Part shown: one piece after another, positions 55,923 to 64,000 of the stretch
Layout: each line of letters opens with the position of its first letter
How positions within the stretch are numbered: position 1 is the stretch's first letter
Source of the DNA: Meiothermus sp.
GTDB lineage: Bacteria; Deinococcota; Deinococci; Deinococcales; Thermaceae
Assembly: GCF_026004075.1 (NCBI RefSeq)
Contig: NZ_BPIK01000002.1
Coordinates: 496,001 to 560,000 of the forward strand
DNA length: 64,000 bases
Direction of reading: 5' to 3'
Position numbers and translations under genes: made by a program
Notes under the pieces: model-generated
Databases searched by the model: none
Told to the model about the DNA's origin: nothing
The model's input: only the letters and a program-made list of their open reading frames with translations

Positions 55923-56585
55923 TTATCCCTGGTAGACCACCTCGGTCTTCCACCGGCCCGCAGGCTGGGTGTGCAGCTCCCAGAACTTTTCGGCGATTAG
56001 GTCGGGGTCGAAAGGGGTGTTGCGCCGGATCGGGCCGGCGATGGTCACGGTAGCGGCATGGATGCCTTCGTGGTAGAGCTCTTTGCTCAGGGCGCCCACC
56101 AGGGCCCGCAGGGCGGCTTTGCCAATGGAGAGCGCGGCCTGGTCGGGCTGGGGGTTCAGGGCCAGGCCGCCCCCGGTAAAGAGCAGGGTGCCCTGGCGGC
56201 GCGAGAGCATGCCGGGGATGACCAGTTGGGCTGCCAGCAAAGCCCCGTAAAGGTTGACCTGGAGGGTTTGCTCGAGGGCCTCCCGGCTCAGCTCCGAGGC
56301 CCGGCTGCCCTGGGCGGCGTAGGCGTTGTACACCAATACCTCGATGGGGCCGAGCGCTTTTTCGGCCTCACGGACGGCGGAGATGAGCTGGGAGGTGCGG
56401 GCTACGTCGGCAGGAAAGGTTTGAACCGTGCAACCATCGAGTTCCAGCGCCCCTGCGTAGTTCTCCAGGCTGGCCACACTGCGGGCGATCAGGCCCAGCC
56501 GGTACCCCTCGCGGCCAAAGCGCCGGGCCACCGAGAGCCCAAGGCCCCGCCCCATTCCAACCACCAGGCAGACTTTAGGCTTCAT
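55923..56585 (-). CDS. SDR-fold protein lacking the catalytic Tyr
   Basis: 220-residue short-chain dehydrogenase/reductase fold: nucleotide loop VCLVVGMGRGLGLSVARRFG (here MGRGLG), VLVYNAYAAQGSRASELS in place of NNAG, and LALNPQPDQAALSIGKAALR, where the YxxxK motif reads LSIGK, so the Tyr is Leu while Lys remains. It probably binds NAD(P) but would not do standard SDR chemistry. ATG 56585 is chosen; ATG 56594 is three codons earlier. It is divergent from der (79-base gap). The frame is open further upstream only by reading into der antisense. Confidence 0.8.
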   Translation of the reverse strand: MKPKVCLVVGMGRGLGLSVARRFGREGYRLGLIARSVASLENYAGALELDGCTVQTFPADVARTSQLISAVREAEKALGPIEVLVYNAYAAQGSRASELSREALEQTLQVNLYGALLAAQLVIPGMLSRRQGTLLFTGGGLALNPQPDQAALSIGKAALRALVGALSKELYHEGIHAATVTIAGPIRRNTPFDPDLIAEKFWELHTQPAGRWKTEVVYQG

Positions 56586-56664
56586 ATGGCGCATGGTAAC
56601 ATCAAGAATGCTGTTTATGGCCTTATGTAACGTGGGCCAGCTAGAACCGAAAGCGGGTTGAGTT

Positions 56665-58026
56665 ATGTATAGAGTGGTGATTGTGGGCCGCCCCAACGTG
56701 GGTAAGTCGAGCCTGTTCAACAAGCTTTTGGGACTGCGTACCGCCCCGGAGAAAGCCGCCAAGGCCGGGAGCCAGTTCGCGGTGGTGGCCGATGTACCGG
56801 GGGTGACCCGCGACCTCAAAGAGGGCGTGGTGGAAAGCGAGCAGGGCCGCTTCAAGCTGGTGGATACCGGCGGCTTGTGGTCGGGGGATGTGTGGGAGAA
56901 GAAAATCAAGCAAAAAGTGGAGCGCGCCATCCAGGACGCCGACCTGGTGCTGTTTGCGGTGGATGGGCGCAGCGATATTGCTACTGCCGACCTCGAGGTC
57001 GCCGACTTTTTGCGCCGCCAGGGCAAGCCGGTGTTGCTGGTAGCCACAAAAATAGACGACCCTAAACACGAGGCCTACCTGGGGAATTTCTATGCCCTGG
57101 GTTTTGGCGAGCCCGTCCCCACCAGCGCGGCCCACAGCCGGGGCTTCGATGAGCTGCTGGAGCGTATCTGGGCCCTGCTGCCCATCCGCCAGGGGGAGAG
57201 CGAGCCCGAGGTCGTACCCATCCGGCTGGCCATCGTGGGCCGGCCCAATGCGGGCAAGTCCAGCCTGCTCAACGCCATCCTGGGCGAGGAACGGGTGATC
57301 GTCTCGGAGATACCCGGCACCACCCGCGACTCCATCGATGTGGAGTTCGACTACGGGGGTAGCCGGTTTTTGCTGGTCGACACCGCTGGTATCCGCAAGC
57401 GGCCCGAGACCGGGGTGGAGGAACAGGCCATCGTGCGGGCCCACCAGGCCATCCGCGACGCCGATGTGGTGCTGCTGGTGATAGACCCCAAGGAGCTGGG
57501 CGACCACGAGCTTAAGCTAGCCAACGAGGCCCTCGAGGCTGGCAAGCCGGTCATCCTGACCATCACCAAATGGGACCTGATCGAGACCAAGGAAGAGGCC
57601 AGGCGGGTGCGGGCCGACCTGGCCCTCAAACTCTCACACGTGCAGCACCTGCCCCTCCTGTATGTCTCCTCGGTGACCAGGCAGAACCTGCACAAGCTTC
57701 TTTCCGAGGCCGCCCGGCTCTATGAGCTGGCCCGGGTTCGCTTCGAGACCGCCGAACTCAACCGCTGGCTTTCGGTCTGGAGTACCCAGACCATGCTCCC
57801 CAACTTTAAGGGCAAACCCCTCAAGCTCTTCTTCCTCACCCAGCCCGAGGTGGCCCCCCCCACCTTCGTCTTCTTTTGCAACCACCCCGAGTTTGTCACG
57901 CGGGCTTTCGAGGGTTTTTTGCGCAACCGCATCGGCGAAGACCTGGGTTTGCGCGAGATTCCCTTCCGGATGGTCTTCCGTGGGCGTCGGGAGCAGCCAG
58001 GCAAAGGAGCAGGAGAGAGGGAGTAA
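56665..58026 (+). CDS. der: Ribosome-assembly GTPase Der (EngA)
   Basis: Tandem-GTPase protein needed for 50S subunit assembly. The 453 residues hold two G domains with P-loops GRPNVGKSSLFNKLLG (residues about 7-22) and GRPNAGKSSLLNAIL (about 191-205), switch motifs DVPGVTRD and EIPGTTRDS, DTGG and DTAG, TKID and TKWD, and a C-terminal KH-like domain (about 350-440). ATG 56665 begins MYRVVIVGRPNVGKSS. About eight residues near 24-34 (TAPEKAAKAGS) appear to be added to switch I compared with typical Der. Confidence 0.96.
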   Translation: MYRVVIVGRPNVGKSSLFNKLLGLRTAPEKAAKAGSQFAVVADVPGVTRDLKEGVVESEQGRFKLVDTGGLWSGDVWEKKIKQKVERAIQDADLVLFAVDGRSDIATADLEVADFLRRQGKPVLLVATKIDDPKHEAYLGNFYALGFGEPVPTSAAHSRGFDELLERIWALLPIRQGESEPEVVPIRLAIVGRPNAGKSSLLNAILGEERVIVSEIPGTTRDSIDVEFDYGGSRFLLVDTAGIRKRPETGVEEQAIVRAHQAIRDADVVLLVIDPKELGDHELKLANEALEAGKPVILTITKWDLIETKEEARRVRADLALKLSHVQHLPLLYVSSVTRQNLHKLLSEAARLYELARVRFETAELNRWLSVWSTQTMLPNFKGKPLKLFFLTQPEVAPPTFVFFCNHPEFVTRAFEGFLRNRIGEDLGLREIPFRMVFRGRREQPGKGAGERE

Positions 58027-58049
58027 CGAGACGCGCCAGCGCTTGGGGC

Positions 58050-59096
58050 TCAGTTCCCCGCGCTGGCCAGGAGCCGCCCGTTTGCGTCTACGAACTCAAC
58101 CCTGCTGAACCGCCCGGGCACCTCGAGCATCACGAAGGGGCTGGTCAGGGCCTGGGTCAGGATGGCCCCTGGCGCGGGGCTCACCAGGCGCAGGGTGACC
58201 CGCAGGGTACTGCCCGAAAGCTGGCTGCTCACGTACTGCACGCCATAGCCGCCGGTGGGCTTCTGGCCCCAGAAGAAGGCCACCACCCGGTTCTGGCTAA
58301 AATCTACCGATGGGGTGGTGGGCTGGGGAATCTGGTTGCCAGTGGCCAGCCGCCAGACGCTAAGGAGTTGCTCGGTGCTGCTAACCAGGAAAGCAGCGGG
58401 GGTTGGGGCGGTGTAGGCCGACTGGCTGCCTTGCCGCAGGACGCGGGGACTGGGACTGGGGTTAGGGGGCATAAAGACCAACTCCGTCTCGAGGCCGTAC
58501 TGCACGGCCAGGGCCGCCACCCGGCTCTGGCTGGGGGCGGGGGTGTAGCGGTTGGGCTCGAGGGCCGGTTGAACCTCGTACAGCACCACCGGGCGGCCCC
58601 CGCGGCGGGCCAGGATTTCCCGCAGCACCACTGCGTTCTCGGCCGCGGACAGTTCTTCGAAACGGGGTATGCCGGGCCGGTTCTCTACGACCTGTGCGCT
58701 ATCGCTGGCGAAGCTGCTCCCTAGCCTCGACCAGTCCCCATCGAACAACCAGGCGCTTTGCACATTGCGGCTGGCCCGCACCACAAACTGCGAGCCAAAG
58801 AAGGTGCGACTGGTCTGGGCTACACGCGGCTGCGCCGGCCCAATTTCGCGGTAGAGGGCCTCGCCATCCACCAGCAAGGCCTCCGGCACGGCCAGGGGGC
58901 TGCTGGAGGTGCCTCTGGTAAGGGCCAGCGTACGCCCACCAAGCTGCACCACCTGGGGCTCGCCGTAAAAGTACGTCCAGCGCTCGGTGTTCTCGGGGAA
59001 TAGCACCTGAATTTCGGTGGCCCGGTAGGTAGGCTGACCCGGCTCGGGGATGCAGCCTGCCAGGGCCAAAAGGATAAGACCCAGCCAAGGTTTCAT
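58050..59096 (-). CDS. Lipoprotein with PrcB-like C-terminal domain
   Basis: 348-residue predicted lipoprotein: signal MKPWLGLILLALAGC with lipobox LAGC. The C-terminal 120 residues (VDFSQNRVVAFFWGQKPTGG, YGVQYVSSQLSGSTLRVTLR, SPFVMLEVPGRF) match the PrcB_C domain, named from a protein that inhibits or modulates the dentilisin protease complex of Treponema. The rest is unassigned and beta-rich. It is convergent with der (23-base gap). The role in Thermaceae is unknown. Confidence 0.78.
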   Translation of the reverse strand: MKPWLGLILLALAGCIPEPGQPTYRATEIQVLFPENTERWTYFYGEPQVVQLGGRTLALTRGTSSSPLAVPEALLVDGEALYREIGPAQPRVAQTSRTFFGSQFVVRASRNVQSAWLFDGDWSRLGSSFASDSAQVVENRPGIPRFEELSAAENAVVLREILARRGGRPVVLYEVQPALEPNRYTPAPSQSRVAALAVQYGLETELVFMPPNPSPSPRVLRQGSQSAYTAPTPAAFLVSSTEQLLSVWRLATGNQIPQPTTPSVDFSQNRVVAFFWGQKPTGGYGVQYVSSQLSGSTLRVTLRLVSPAPGAILTQALTSPFVMLEVPGRFSRVEFVDANGRLLASAGN

Positions 59097-59200
59097 ACCC
59101 CCATATTAGCGGCTTTGCGGATGTACCGGGTCTTGGGTGAACCTTTGCTCAACAAGAGGGGGGCTGGGTTGGATCGCCGTGAGAAGCTGATAAAAGTATC

Positions 59201-60268
59201 TTACCGCAAAGCCCTGGGGTCGAGGGCATCGCGCAGGCCGTCCCCGAGCAGGTTGAAGCCCAGGGCTACGAACATGATGGCCAGCCCTGGAAAGGTTGCT
59301 ACGTGTGGGGCCGTGGCCAGGTATTCACGCCCCCGTGCCAGCATCAGCCCCCATTCCGGTTCGGGGGGACGCGCCCCCAGGCCCAGAAAGCCCAGTCCAG
59401 CGGCAAACAAAATGGCCACCGCCATCTGCAGGCTCGACTGCACGATGATGGGGGAGAGGGCGTTGGGCAGAATGTGCCGGAGCATGATGCGCAGATCGCG
59501 GCTACCCAGGGCGCGGCTGGCCTCCACAAACTCCCGGTCGCGCAAGGCCAGCACCGAGCCCCGCACCAGCCGGGCGTATACCGGAATAGCCGCGATACCC
59601 ACCGCAATCATCACGTTGGTCAGGCCGGTGCCCAGAGTGGCCACCAGTACGATGGCCAGCAGGATGCCGGGAAAGGAGAGCATCACCTCTACAATGCGCT
59701 GGGTGATTAGGTCGAAGGTGCCGCCAAAGTAGCCGGAAAAAAGCCCCACCGGAACCCCTACCAAAAGACCAATGGTCACTGCGATAAGCCCGATGGAGAG
59801 CGAGATCCAGGCTCCATGGGCCAGCCGGCTCAGGATATCGCGGCCCTGTTCGTCGGCCCCCAGCAGATAAAACTTAACCGGGCCGTCCACCCCAAACAAG
59901 TGCAGGTCACTGCGCAGCAGGCCGCCCCACCAGACCCAGGGCTCACCGCGCACAAAGAACCGGATGGGATACAGCTCCTGCCCCACCTCGAGCTGGCCCA
60001 GTGGGGTACGGCTAACCTCGCGCACCCAGAGGCCGGGCTGGCCCTGGGGGCCCCTCAGCTCCACACGCATGGGGGGAACATAGGTGCCGCGCAGGTTTTG
60101 CTCAACCGGGCTATACGGTGAGATGAAAGGTGCGAAAGCTGCCACCAGCACGAAAACACCAATAAAAACAAACCCCGTGAGCGCCAAGGGGCTCCGAAAC
60201 AAGCGCCGCCGCCAGCGGGGTAGCTCGCGCCTGGTCGGGGTGGAGGTATTCGCCACTGGTTTAGTCAT
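59201..60268 (-). CDS. ABC dipeptide/solute permease, DppC-like
   Basis: Second permease of a peptide-type (Opp/Dpp) ABC importer. ATG 60268 (MTKPVANTSTPTRRELPRW) overlaps the DppB stop by 8 bases. The 355 residues contain an N-terminal helix (LALTGFVFIGVFVLVAAFAP), a periplasmic region of about 100 residues, five more helices and the EAA-type loop EASRALGSRDLRIMLRHILP. It is the last gene of the unit; no ATPases follow. Confidence 0.9.
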   Translation of the reverse strand: MTKPVANTSTPTRRELPRWRRRLFRSPLALTGFVFIGVFVLVAAFAPFISPYSPVEQNLRGTYVPPMRVELRGPQGQPGLWVREVSRTPLGQLEVGQELYPIRFFVRGEPWVWWGGLLRSDLHLFGVDGPVKFYLLGADEQGRDILSRLAHGAWISLSIGLIAVTIGLLVGVPVGLFSGYFGGTFDLITQRIVEVMLSFPGILLAIVLVATLGTGLTNVMIAVGIAAIPVYARLVRGSVLALRDREFVEASRALGSRDLRIMLRHILPNALSPIIVQSSLQMAVAILFAAGLGFLGLGARPPEPEWGLMLARGREYLATAPHVATFPGLAIMFVALGFNLLGDGLRDALDPRALR

Positions 60269-61181
60269 AGCGGATCCTCGGGTCAATGGCGCCGTACAGC
60301 AGGTCTACTATCAGGTTAATCAGGATAAAGGCCACCGCAATCAGGAGCACAGCCCCCTGGACGACCGGGTAGTCTCGAGCCAGAATCGAACCCACCAGCA
60401 ACTGTCCAATGCCCGGCCAGGCAAACACCGTTTCGGTAATAACCGCACCCTCCAGAAGTCCGCCAAACTGCAGGCCGGTAATGGTAACCACCGGAATCAG
60501 GGCGTTGCGCAGGGCGTGCTTGAAAATTACCACCCGACCCGCCACCCCTTTGGCCCGCGCCGTGCGGATGTAGTCCTGCGAGAGCACCTCCAGCATAGCG
60601 CTGCGGGTCATGCGGGCCAGAATGGCAGCGGTGCCGATGCCCAGGGTGATGGCGGGGAGGATCAGGTGGCGCAAAGTACCCGTACCGGCCACCGGAAACC
60701 AGCCGAGCTGCACCGAGAAGATCAGAATCGCCATCAGGCCAAACCAGAAGACCGGCATCGAGACCCCAATCAAGGCCCCCAGCATGGCGAGCAGATCGAA
60801 GATGGTGCCGGGGCGGATGGCGGCGATGATGCCCGCCGGTATGCCAATCAAAAGCGCAACCAGCATGGCCCCCAGGGTGAGCCGGAGGGTATTGGGGAAA
60901 TACTGGCTTAGCTCGTAGGTCACGGGTTTTCGGGTGCGAACCGACTCGCCCAGATCACCTTGGAGCACATTGAGGGTGTAAAGCCCAAGCTGGGTGTACC
61001 AGGGCTGATCCAGACCAAAGCGCTGGCGGATGTCGGCCAGGGTCTCAGGGGTAGCGAACTCGCCAGCCAGGAGCTGGGCGGGGTCGCCGGGAGCCAGCCG
61101 CACCATCAGGAATACGGCCAGCAAAACCCCGAGCAAGGTGGGGATGACCGTTAGCAGGCGACGGAAAATATAAGTGGTCAT
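60261..61181 (-). CDS. ABC dipeptide/solute permease, DppB-like
   Basis: First permease of the same importer. The 306-residue protein begins MTTYIFRRLLTVIPTLLGVL, typical of DppB, has six helices and the ATPase-docking loop RTARAKGVAGRVVIFKHALR. GDPAQLLAGEFATPETLADI is the conserved periplasmic segment after helix one. A hairpin lies in the 127-base gap before it. Confidence 0.92.
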   Translation of the reverse strand: MTTYIFRRLLTVIPTLLGVLLAVFLMVRLAPGDPAQLLAGEFATPETLADIRQRFGLDQPWYTQLGLYTLNVLQGDLGESVRTRKPVTYELSQYFPNTLRLTLGAMLVALLIGIPAGIIAAIRPGTIFDLLAMLGALIGVSMPVFWFGLMAILIFSVQLGWFPVAGTGTLRHLILPAITLGIGTAAILARMTRSAMLEVLSQDYIRTARAKGVAGRVVIFKHALRNALIPVVTITGLQFGGLLEGAVITETVFAWPGIGQLLVGSILARDYPVVQGAVLLIAVAFILINLIVDLLYGAIDPRIRYD

Positions 61182-61267
61182 GCGTAGATTTCACCAGACT
61201 TGAGGTGCGGGACTGGTTGACGTCGCTGGATATCCTACCCAAGGGCTGTTCGCCCTGCAAGAAGAAT

Positions 61268-61291
61268 CCCGCCACAGCCCTTTGTGGCGGG
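61268..61291 (-). terminator. Hairpin between binding-protein and permease genes
   Basis: Perfect 9-bp stem CCCGCCACA/TGTGGCGGG with a 6-base loop on the minus strand, followed by ATTCTTCTT rather than a clean T-run. A partial terminator or 3'-end stabiliser here would give more binding protein than permease, a common design in ABC operons. Confidence 0.6.
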
Positions 61292-61308
61292 GTAGGCTTG
61301 CATATCTT

Positions 61309-62853
61309 TCAGCGCTGGCTTGAAGTCCGGAAGCTGGCCTGGGTGGCAATAAGGCGCTCGATGGGGTGTACGATAAAACCTTGCACCTCGCGACGGATGG
61401 CCGTGACCTGCTGTTCAGAGTGCAGGAAGGCCCAGGGGGCATCGTTGTAGATGATCTGCATGGCTGTTCTGTAGAGCTGTTGCCGGGCCTGAGGGTTGGT
61501 GGCAACCCGGGCCTGCTCGAGGATGCGATCCAGGCGGGGGTTGGCGTAGAAACCCCGGTTAAAGCCGTTGGGGGCTTGTTGCGAGGAGTGGAAGAGGCCA
61601 AACAGGCCGTAGTCGGCATCGCCCGTTACCGTGCCCCAGCCCAGCATAGCCATCTGGAACTCGTTGCGGTCGCGCGGTTGGTTGCTGGCGGCCAGGTAGG
61701 CGCCCCACTCGAGGGTCTGGATCTGGGCCTGTACCCCCACGGCCCGGAGCTGGCTCTGCACCGCTTCAGCTACGCGGATGTCTTGCAGATAACGTCCGTT
61801 GGGGCTGTGTATGGTAAAGCGCAGGGGGTTTTGGGCATTGTAGCCGGCCTGGGCCAGCAGTTGCCGGGCCAGGTTGGGGTTGTACTCGTAGCTGCCAATC
61901 TTGGTGTATCCAAAGATACCGGGGCTGATGGGGGCGTCGGAGGGTCGGCCAAAGCCGCCCAGCACAAACTTCACAATCTCTTCCTTGTTGATGGCGTGGT
62001 TGATGGCTTTGCGCACCCGCACATCATCAAAGGGCTTTTTGGCCTGGTTGAAGTAGAAGAAGATGGTGCGCACGCTCGGGGTGTTGACCACCTCGATCTC
62101 GGGGCGGGCGCTCAGGCGCTGCACGTCCTGGGGTGGCACCCGCACGGCCACATGGGCCTGCCCGGTCTCGACCAGGGCCATCCGGGTGGTGGCCTCCGGT
62201 ACGGCCAGGAAGCGCAGGCGCTCGATAGCCGGCTTTTTGCCCCAGTACTCCTCGTTGCGCACCAGCTCCACAAACTGACCCTTCTGCCAGCGGTCGAACT
62301 TGTAGGGGCCGGTGCCCACCGGGTTGTCGCGGTAGCCTGTGCCCAAGCGGCGGATGGCGGCTGGACTCTGAATGGCGGTGGAGCCATGCGAGAGGTGCGC
62401 CAGCACCGGGGCAAAGGGCTCGGGCATGCGCAGGCGCAGGGTGTGGCTGTCCACCACTTCGAAAGCGCTAACCCGACCGCGTAGCAAGAAGGCAAACGAG
62501 GAGGCCAGCTCGGGGGAGATCAGTCGCTCGAGGTTGAACTTTACGGCTTCGGCGTTGAAATCGGTGCCGTCGTGGAATTTGATGCCTTTGCGAAGGAACA
62601 GGGTTAGCGTTTTACGGTCGCTGCTAAAGCTATAGCGCTCGACCAGCAGGGGCACAATTTTGCCGTCGGGGGTGTACTCAAACAGGGTCTCCACCACATG
62701 GCTCACCACCGTGCCGGAAGGCGAGTCGGTGGCCAGGGGGGCATCCAGCGAGGTGGGGTCGGTGCCCTGGGCAATTATCAGGGTGCGGGTCTGGGCCAGG
62801 GCCCAGGATAACAAGAGAACCAACCCTAAGGTGAGCCAGAACCGGATTCGCAT
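61309..62853 (-). CDS. ABC solute-binding protein, family 5 (peptide/glutathione type)
   Basis: Exported 514-residue family 5 binding protein with signal MRIRFWLTLGLVLLLSWALA. ATG 62853 is chosen because GGAGG lies seven bases upstream; the ATG two codons earlier is too close to it. Family features are TLIIAQGTDPTSLDAPLATD, LTLFLRKGIKFHDGTDFNAE, NPVGTGPYKFDRWQKGQFV and ERLRFLAVPEATTRMALVET. GsiB-like proteins are close; the ligand cannot be told. It heads the minus-strand importer operon. Confidence 0.92.
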   Translation of the reverse strand: MRIRFWLTLGLVLLLSWALAQTRTLIIAQGTDPTSLDAPLATDSPSGTVVSHVVETLFEYTPDGKIVPLLVERYSFSSDRKTLTLFLRKGIKFHDGTDFNAEAVKFNLERLISPELASSFAFLLRGRVSAFEVVDSHTLRLRMPEPFAPVLAHLSHGSTAIQSPAAIRRLGTGYRDNPVGTGPYKFDRWQKGQFVELVRNEEYWGKKPAIERLRFLAVPEATTRMALVETGQAHVAVRVPPQDVQRLSARPEIEVVNTPSVRTIFFYFNQAKKPFDDVRVRKAINHAINKEEIVKFVLGGFGRPSDAPISPGIFGYTKIGSYEYNPNLARQLLAQAGYNAQNPLRFTIHSPNGRYLQDIRVAEAVQSQLRAVGVQAQIQTLEWGAYLAASNQPRDRNEFQMAMLGWGTVTGDADYGLFGLFHSSQQAPNGFNRGFYANPRLDRILEQARVATNPQARQQLYRTAMQIIYNDAPWAFLHSEQQVTAIRREVQGFIVHPIERLIATQASFRTSSQR

Positions 62854-63079
62854 GTTCATTCCTCCTTTACAGTCGCTGCCTGCAACATCGGCCCACAGGA
62901 CTCAGCAAGGTTCCAAAGAAAGGGAACTGTTCTGGCATCCGAGCTGCAGGTAAACGCTGCTTGTAAGACGAGGTTAGCATAAGGAAAAGAGGGGGCCCGA
63001 TCTTGCAGCTTGGCTTACATTCTTAAGCCCAGCTCATCCATCCGGTCGAGGTGTTGCTACCATTTAGAGGAGGGGTTTT

Positions 63080-63457
63080 ATGGGAGAACTACAGCAGATC
63101 GAGGCCGTGCCCATCCAACCCACTGAGCGCTACAGCGAGGCCGCCTTCTGGCGCAAGCTGCGCAGGTTTGCCCGCAAAGCAGGCCGCGAGGTGGTGGAAA
63201 AAGCGCTCTGGCTGTACTACACCCTAAAGCGCCCGGAGACCCCGGCCTGGGCCAAGCGCACCATTGTGGGGGCGCTGGCTTACTTCCTTCTGCCCTTCGA
63301 TCTGGTGGCCGATCTGGCCCCGCTGGTGGGCTTTACCGACGATTTGAGCGTTCTGCTAGCGGCCATCGCTACGGTAGCCGCCCACATTACCCCTGCGATT
63401 AAGGAACAGGCCCGGCGCAAGGCGGATGAGTGGTTTGGCGAGCCGTCGCCCAGCTAG
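63080..63457 (+). CDS. DUF1232 (YkvA-type) membrane-associated protein
   Basis: 125 residues with the DUF1232 core AYFLLPFDLVADLAPLVGFT followed by DDLSVLLAAIA (about residues 74-105) after a basic amphipathic region. ATG 63080 has GAGGAGG upstream (10 bases). The function of the family is unknown. It is convergent and overlaps the GNAT gene by 4 bases. Confidence 0.85.
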   Translation: MGELQQIEAVPIQPTERYSEAAFWRKLRRFARKAGREVVEKALWLYYTLKRPETPAWAKRTIVGALAYFLLPFDLVADLAPLVGFTDDLSVLLAAIATVAAHITPAIKEQARRKADEWFGEPSPS

Positions 63458-63999
63458 CCATAAGCCCCGGGCCAGGGGCCGGGGGTTTGGTCGGGGATCT
63501 CCATTAGCCTGGTCTCGGTTTTGTAGAGCTGCATCCCCCGGGCCTGGTAGTTGGCCAGGGCGGCTGGGCTATCGAGTGAGCAGGTATGCACCCAGACCCT
63601 TTGGGCCCCCAGCCGCCAGGCTTCCTCGAGCGCACAGGTTAGCAAGTGGCCCCCCAGCCCCATCCCGCTAAACTGCGGCAGCAAGCCAAAATAAACAATT
63701 TCTATGTTTCCCTCTGGCTGCACCTCGAGCTGAAAGTAACCCGCTGGCGTACCTTTTAGCAGCAGCACCCAGGTGTGCAGGTGGGGGTTCTGGGCGTACT
63801 CGAGCCACTGCTGATACGTCCAGTCGGCCTTTTCGTACCAGTACCAGTTGCCGCCCACGCTGCGGTAGAGGAAGTGCTGCAACTCGGCGCTGGGAATTTC
63901 GGCTTTGATAAGCTGCAACCCCTCTATCTCAAGGTGCTTAGGGCGTAGCTCATGGGGGGAGCGCATCTCGAGGTAGTAGGTGGTGACCTCCTTCTGCAT
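63454..63999 (-). CDS. GNAT-family N-acetyltransferase
   Basis: 181 residues; the acetyl-CoA-binding loop is in LLPQFSGMGLGGHLLTCALE (Q/RxxGxG/A as QFSGMGLGG, about 110-120), with beta strands IEIVYFGLLP and VWVHTCSLDSPAALANYQAR typical of the fold. The ATG is at the very edge of the window (63999), so an earlier in-frame start outside cannot be excluded. The substrate is unknown. Confidence 0.85.
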   Translation of the reverse strand: MQKEVTTYYLEMRSPHELRPKHLEIEGLQLIKAEIPSAELQHFLYRSVGGNWYWYEKADWTYQQWLEYAQNPHLHTWVLLLKGTPAGYFQLEVQPEGNIEIVYFGLLPQFSGMGLGGHLLTCALEEAWRLGAQRVWVHTCSLDSPAALANYQARGMQLYKTETRLMEIPDQTPGPWPGAYG

Positions 64000-64000
64000 G

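Noticed and set aside
56595-57047. N-terminal extension of the SDR protein to 374 residues
   Set aside because: It reads antisense through der; the SDR nucleotide-binding start is at 56585.

Overview
The window reads as a chromosome segment of a Meiothermus species (family Thermaceae, Deinococcus-Thermus), probably close to Meiothermus ruber. The grounds are the lysine cluster built on the carrier protein LysW, the Thermus-type pilMNOWQ operon followed by aroC-aroK-aroB, a solitary 16S rRNA gene with no 23S behind it, bacillithiol synthesis (bshA), a carotenoid desaturase, a voltage-gated channel whose filter reads TLEGW like the CavMr channel reported from M. ruber, GC-rich coding and very frequent CTCGAG. 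The species name is inference.

Layout. 1-7.9 kb: shikimate genes aroB (cut by the edge), aroK, aroC, then the type IV pilus operon pilMNOWQ with its terminator. 8-14.4 kb: homoisocitrate dehydrogenase, an argininosuccinate-lyase-like enzyme, a GAF-GGDEF cyclase and a subtilisin-like lipoprotein, with an HD-GYP response regulator divergent. 16-19 kb: a sugar or glycerol-phosphate type ABC importer without its ATPase. 19.1-26.1 kb: the lysine (alpha-aminoadipate) operon, with a strong promoter, a 14-residue leader peptide carrying tandem Lys codons, an attenuator, and hcs-lysT-lysU-orfE-lysW-lysX-lysY-yjjX-lysZ. 26-31.6 kb: acyl-CoA dehydrogenase, a phosphodiester glycosidase-like protein, bshA and a CYTH protein. 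31.8-32.6 kb: a palindromic repeat and a damaged IS5-family copy. 32.6-40.3 kb: ilvA, a type II restriction-modification pair, crtI, a quinone oxidoreductase, a sarcosine-oxidase-like enzyme, a 39-residue membrane protein and a Nudix hydrolase. 40.5-42.2 kb: 16S rRNA with its own promoter, precursor stem and terminator. 42.2-48.4 kb: site-2 protease, rsmI, pfkA, an intact IS copy beside a second copy of the repeat, msrA, rnhA, cvpA. 48.5-52.1 kb: pheST behind what looks like a phenylalanine leader-peptide attenuator. 52-64 kb: Nudix hydrolase, prfA, an acyltransferase, the CavMr-like channel, small membrane proteins, an SDR protein, der, a PrcB-domain lipoprotein, a peptide/solute ABC importer, a DUF1232 protein and a GNAT protein.

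How the parts work together. The lysine operon encodes homocitrate synthase, homoaconitase and the LysW-tethered steps up to LysW-aminoadipate semialdehyde; homoisocitrate dehydrogenase is encoded 10 kb away on the other strand; the final aminotransferase and deacylase are not here. Two amino-acid operons (lys and pheST) share one control design: a nearly leaderless mini-ORF with two identical codons for the regulating amino acid, followed by competing hairpins. The pheST leader is the most interesting regulatory signal in the window. The two IS copies both sit at the same TNA edge of the same two-hairpin repeat, and the damaged copy has lost one base from at least 25 homopolymer runs, which looks more like a sequence artefact than decay.
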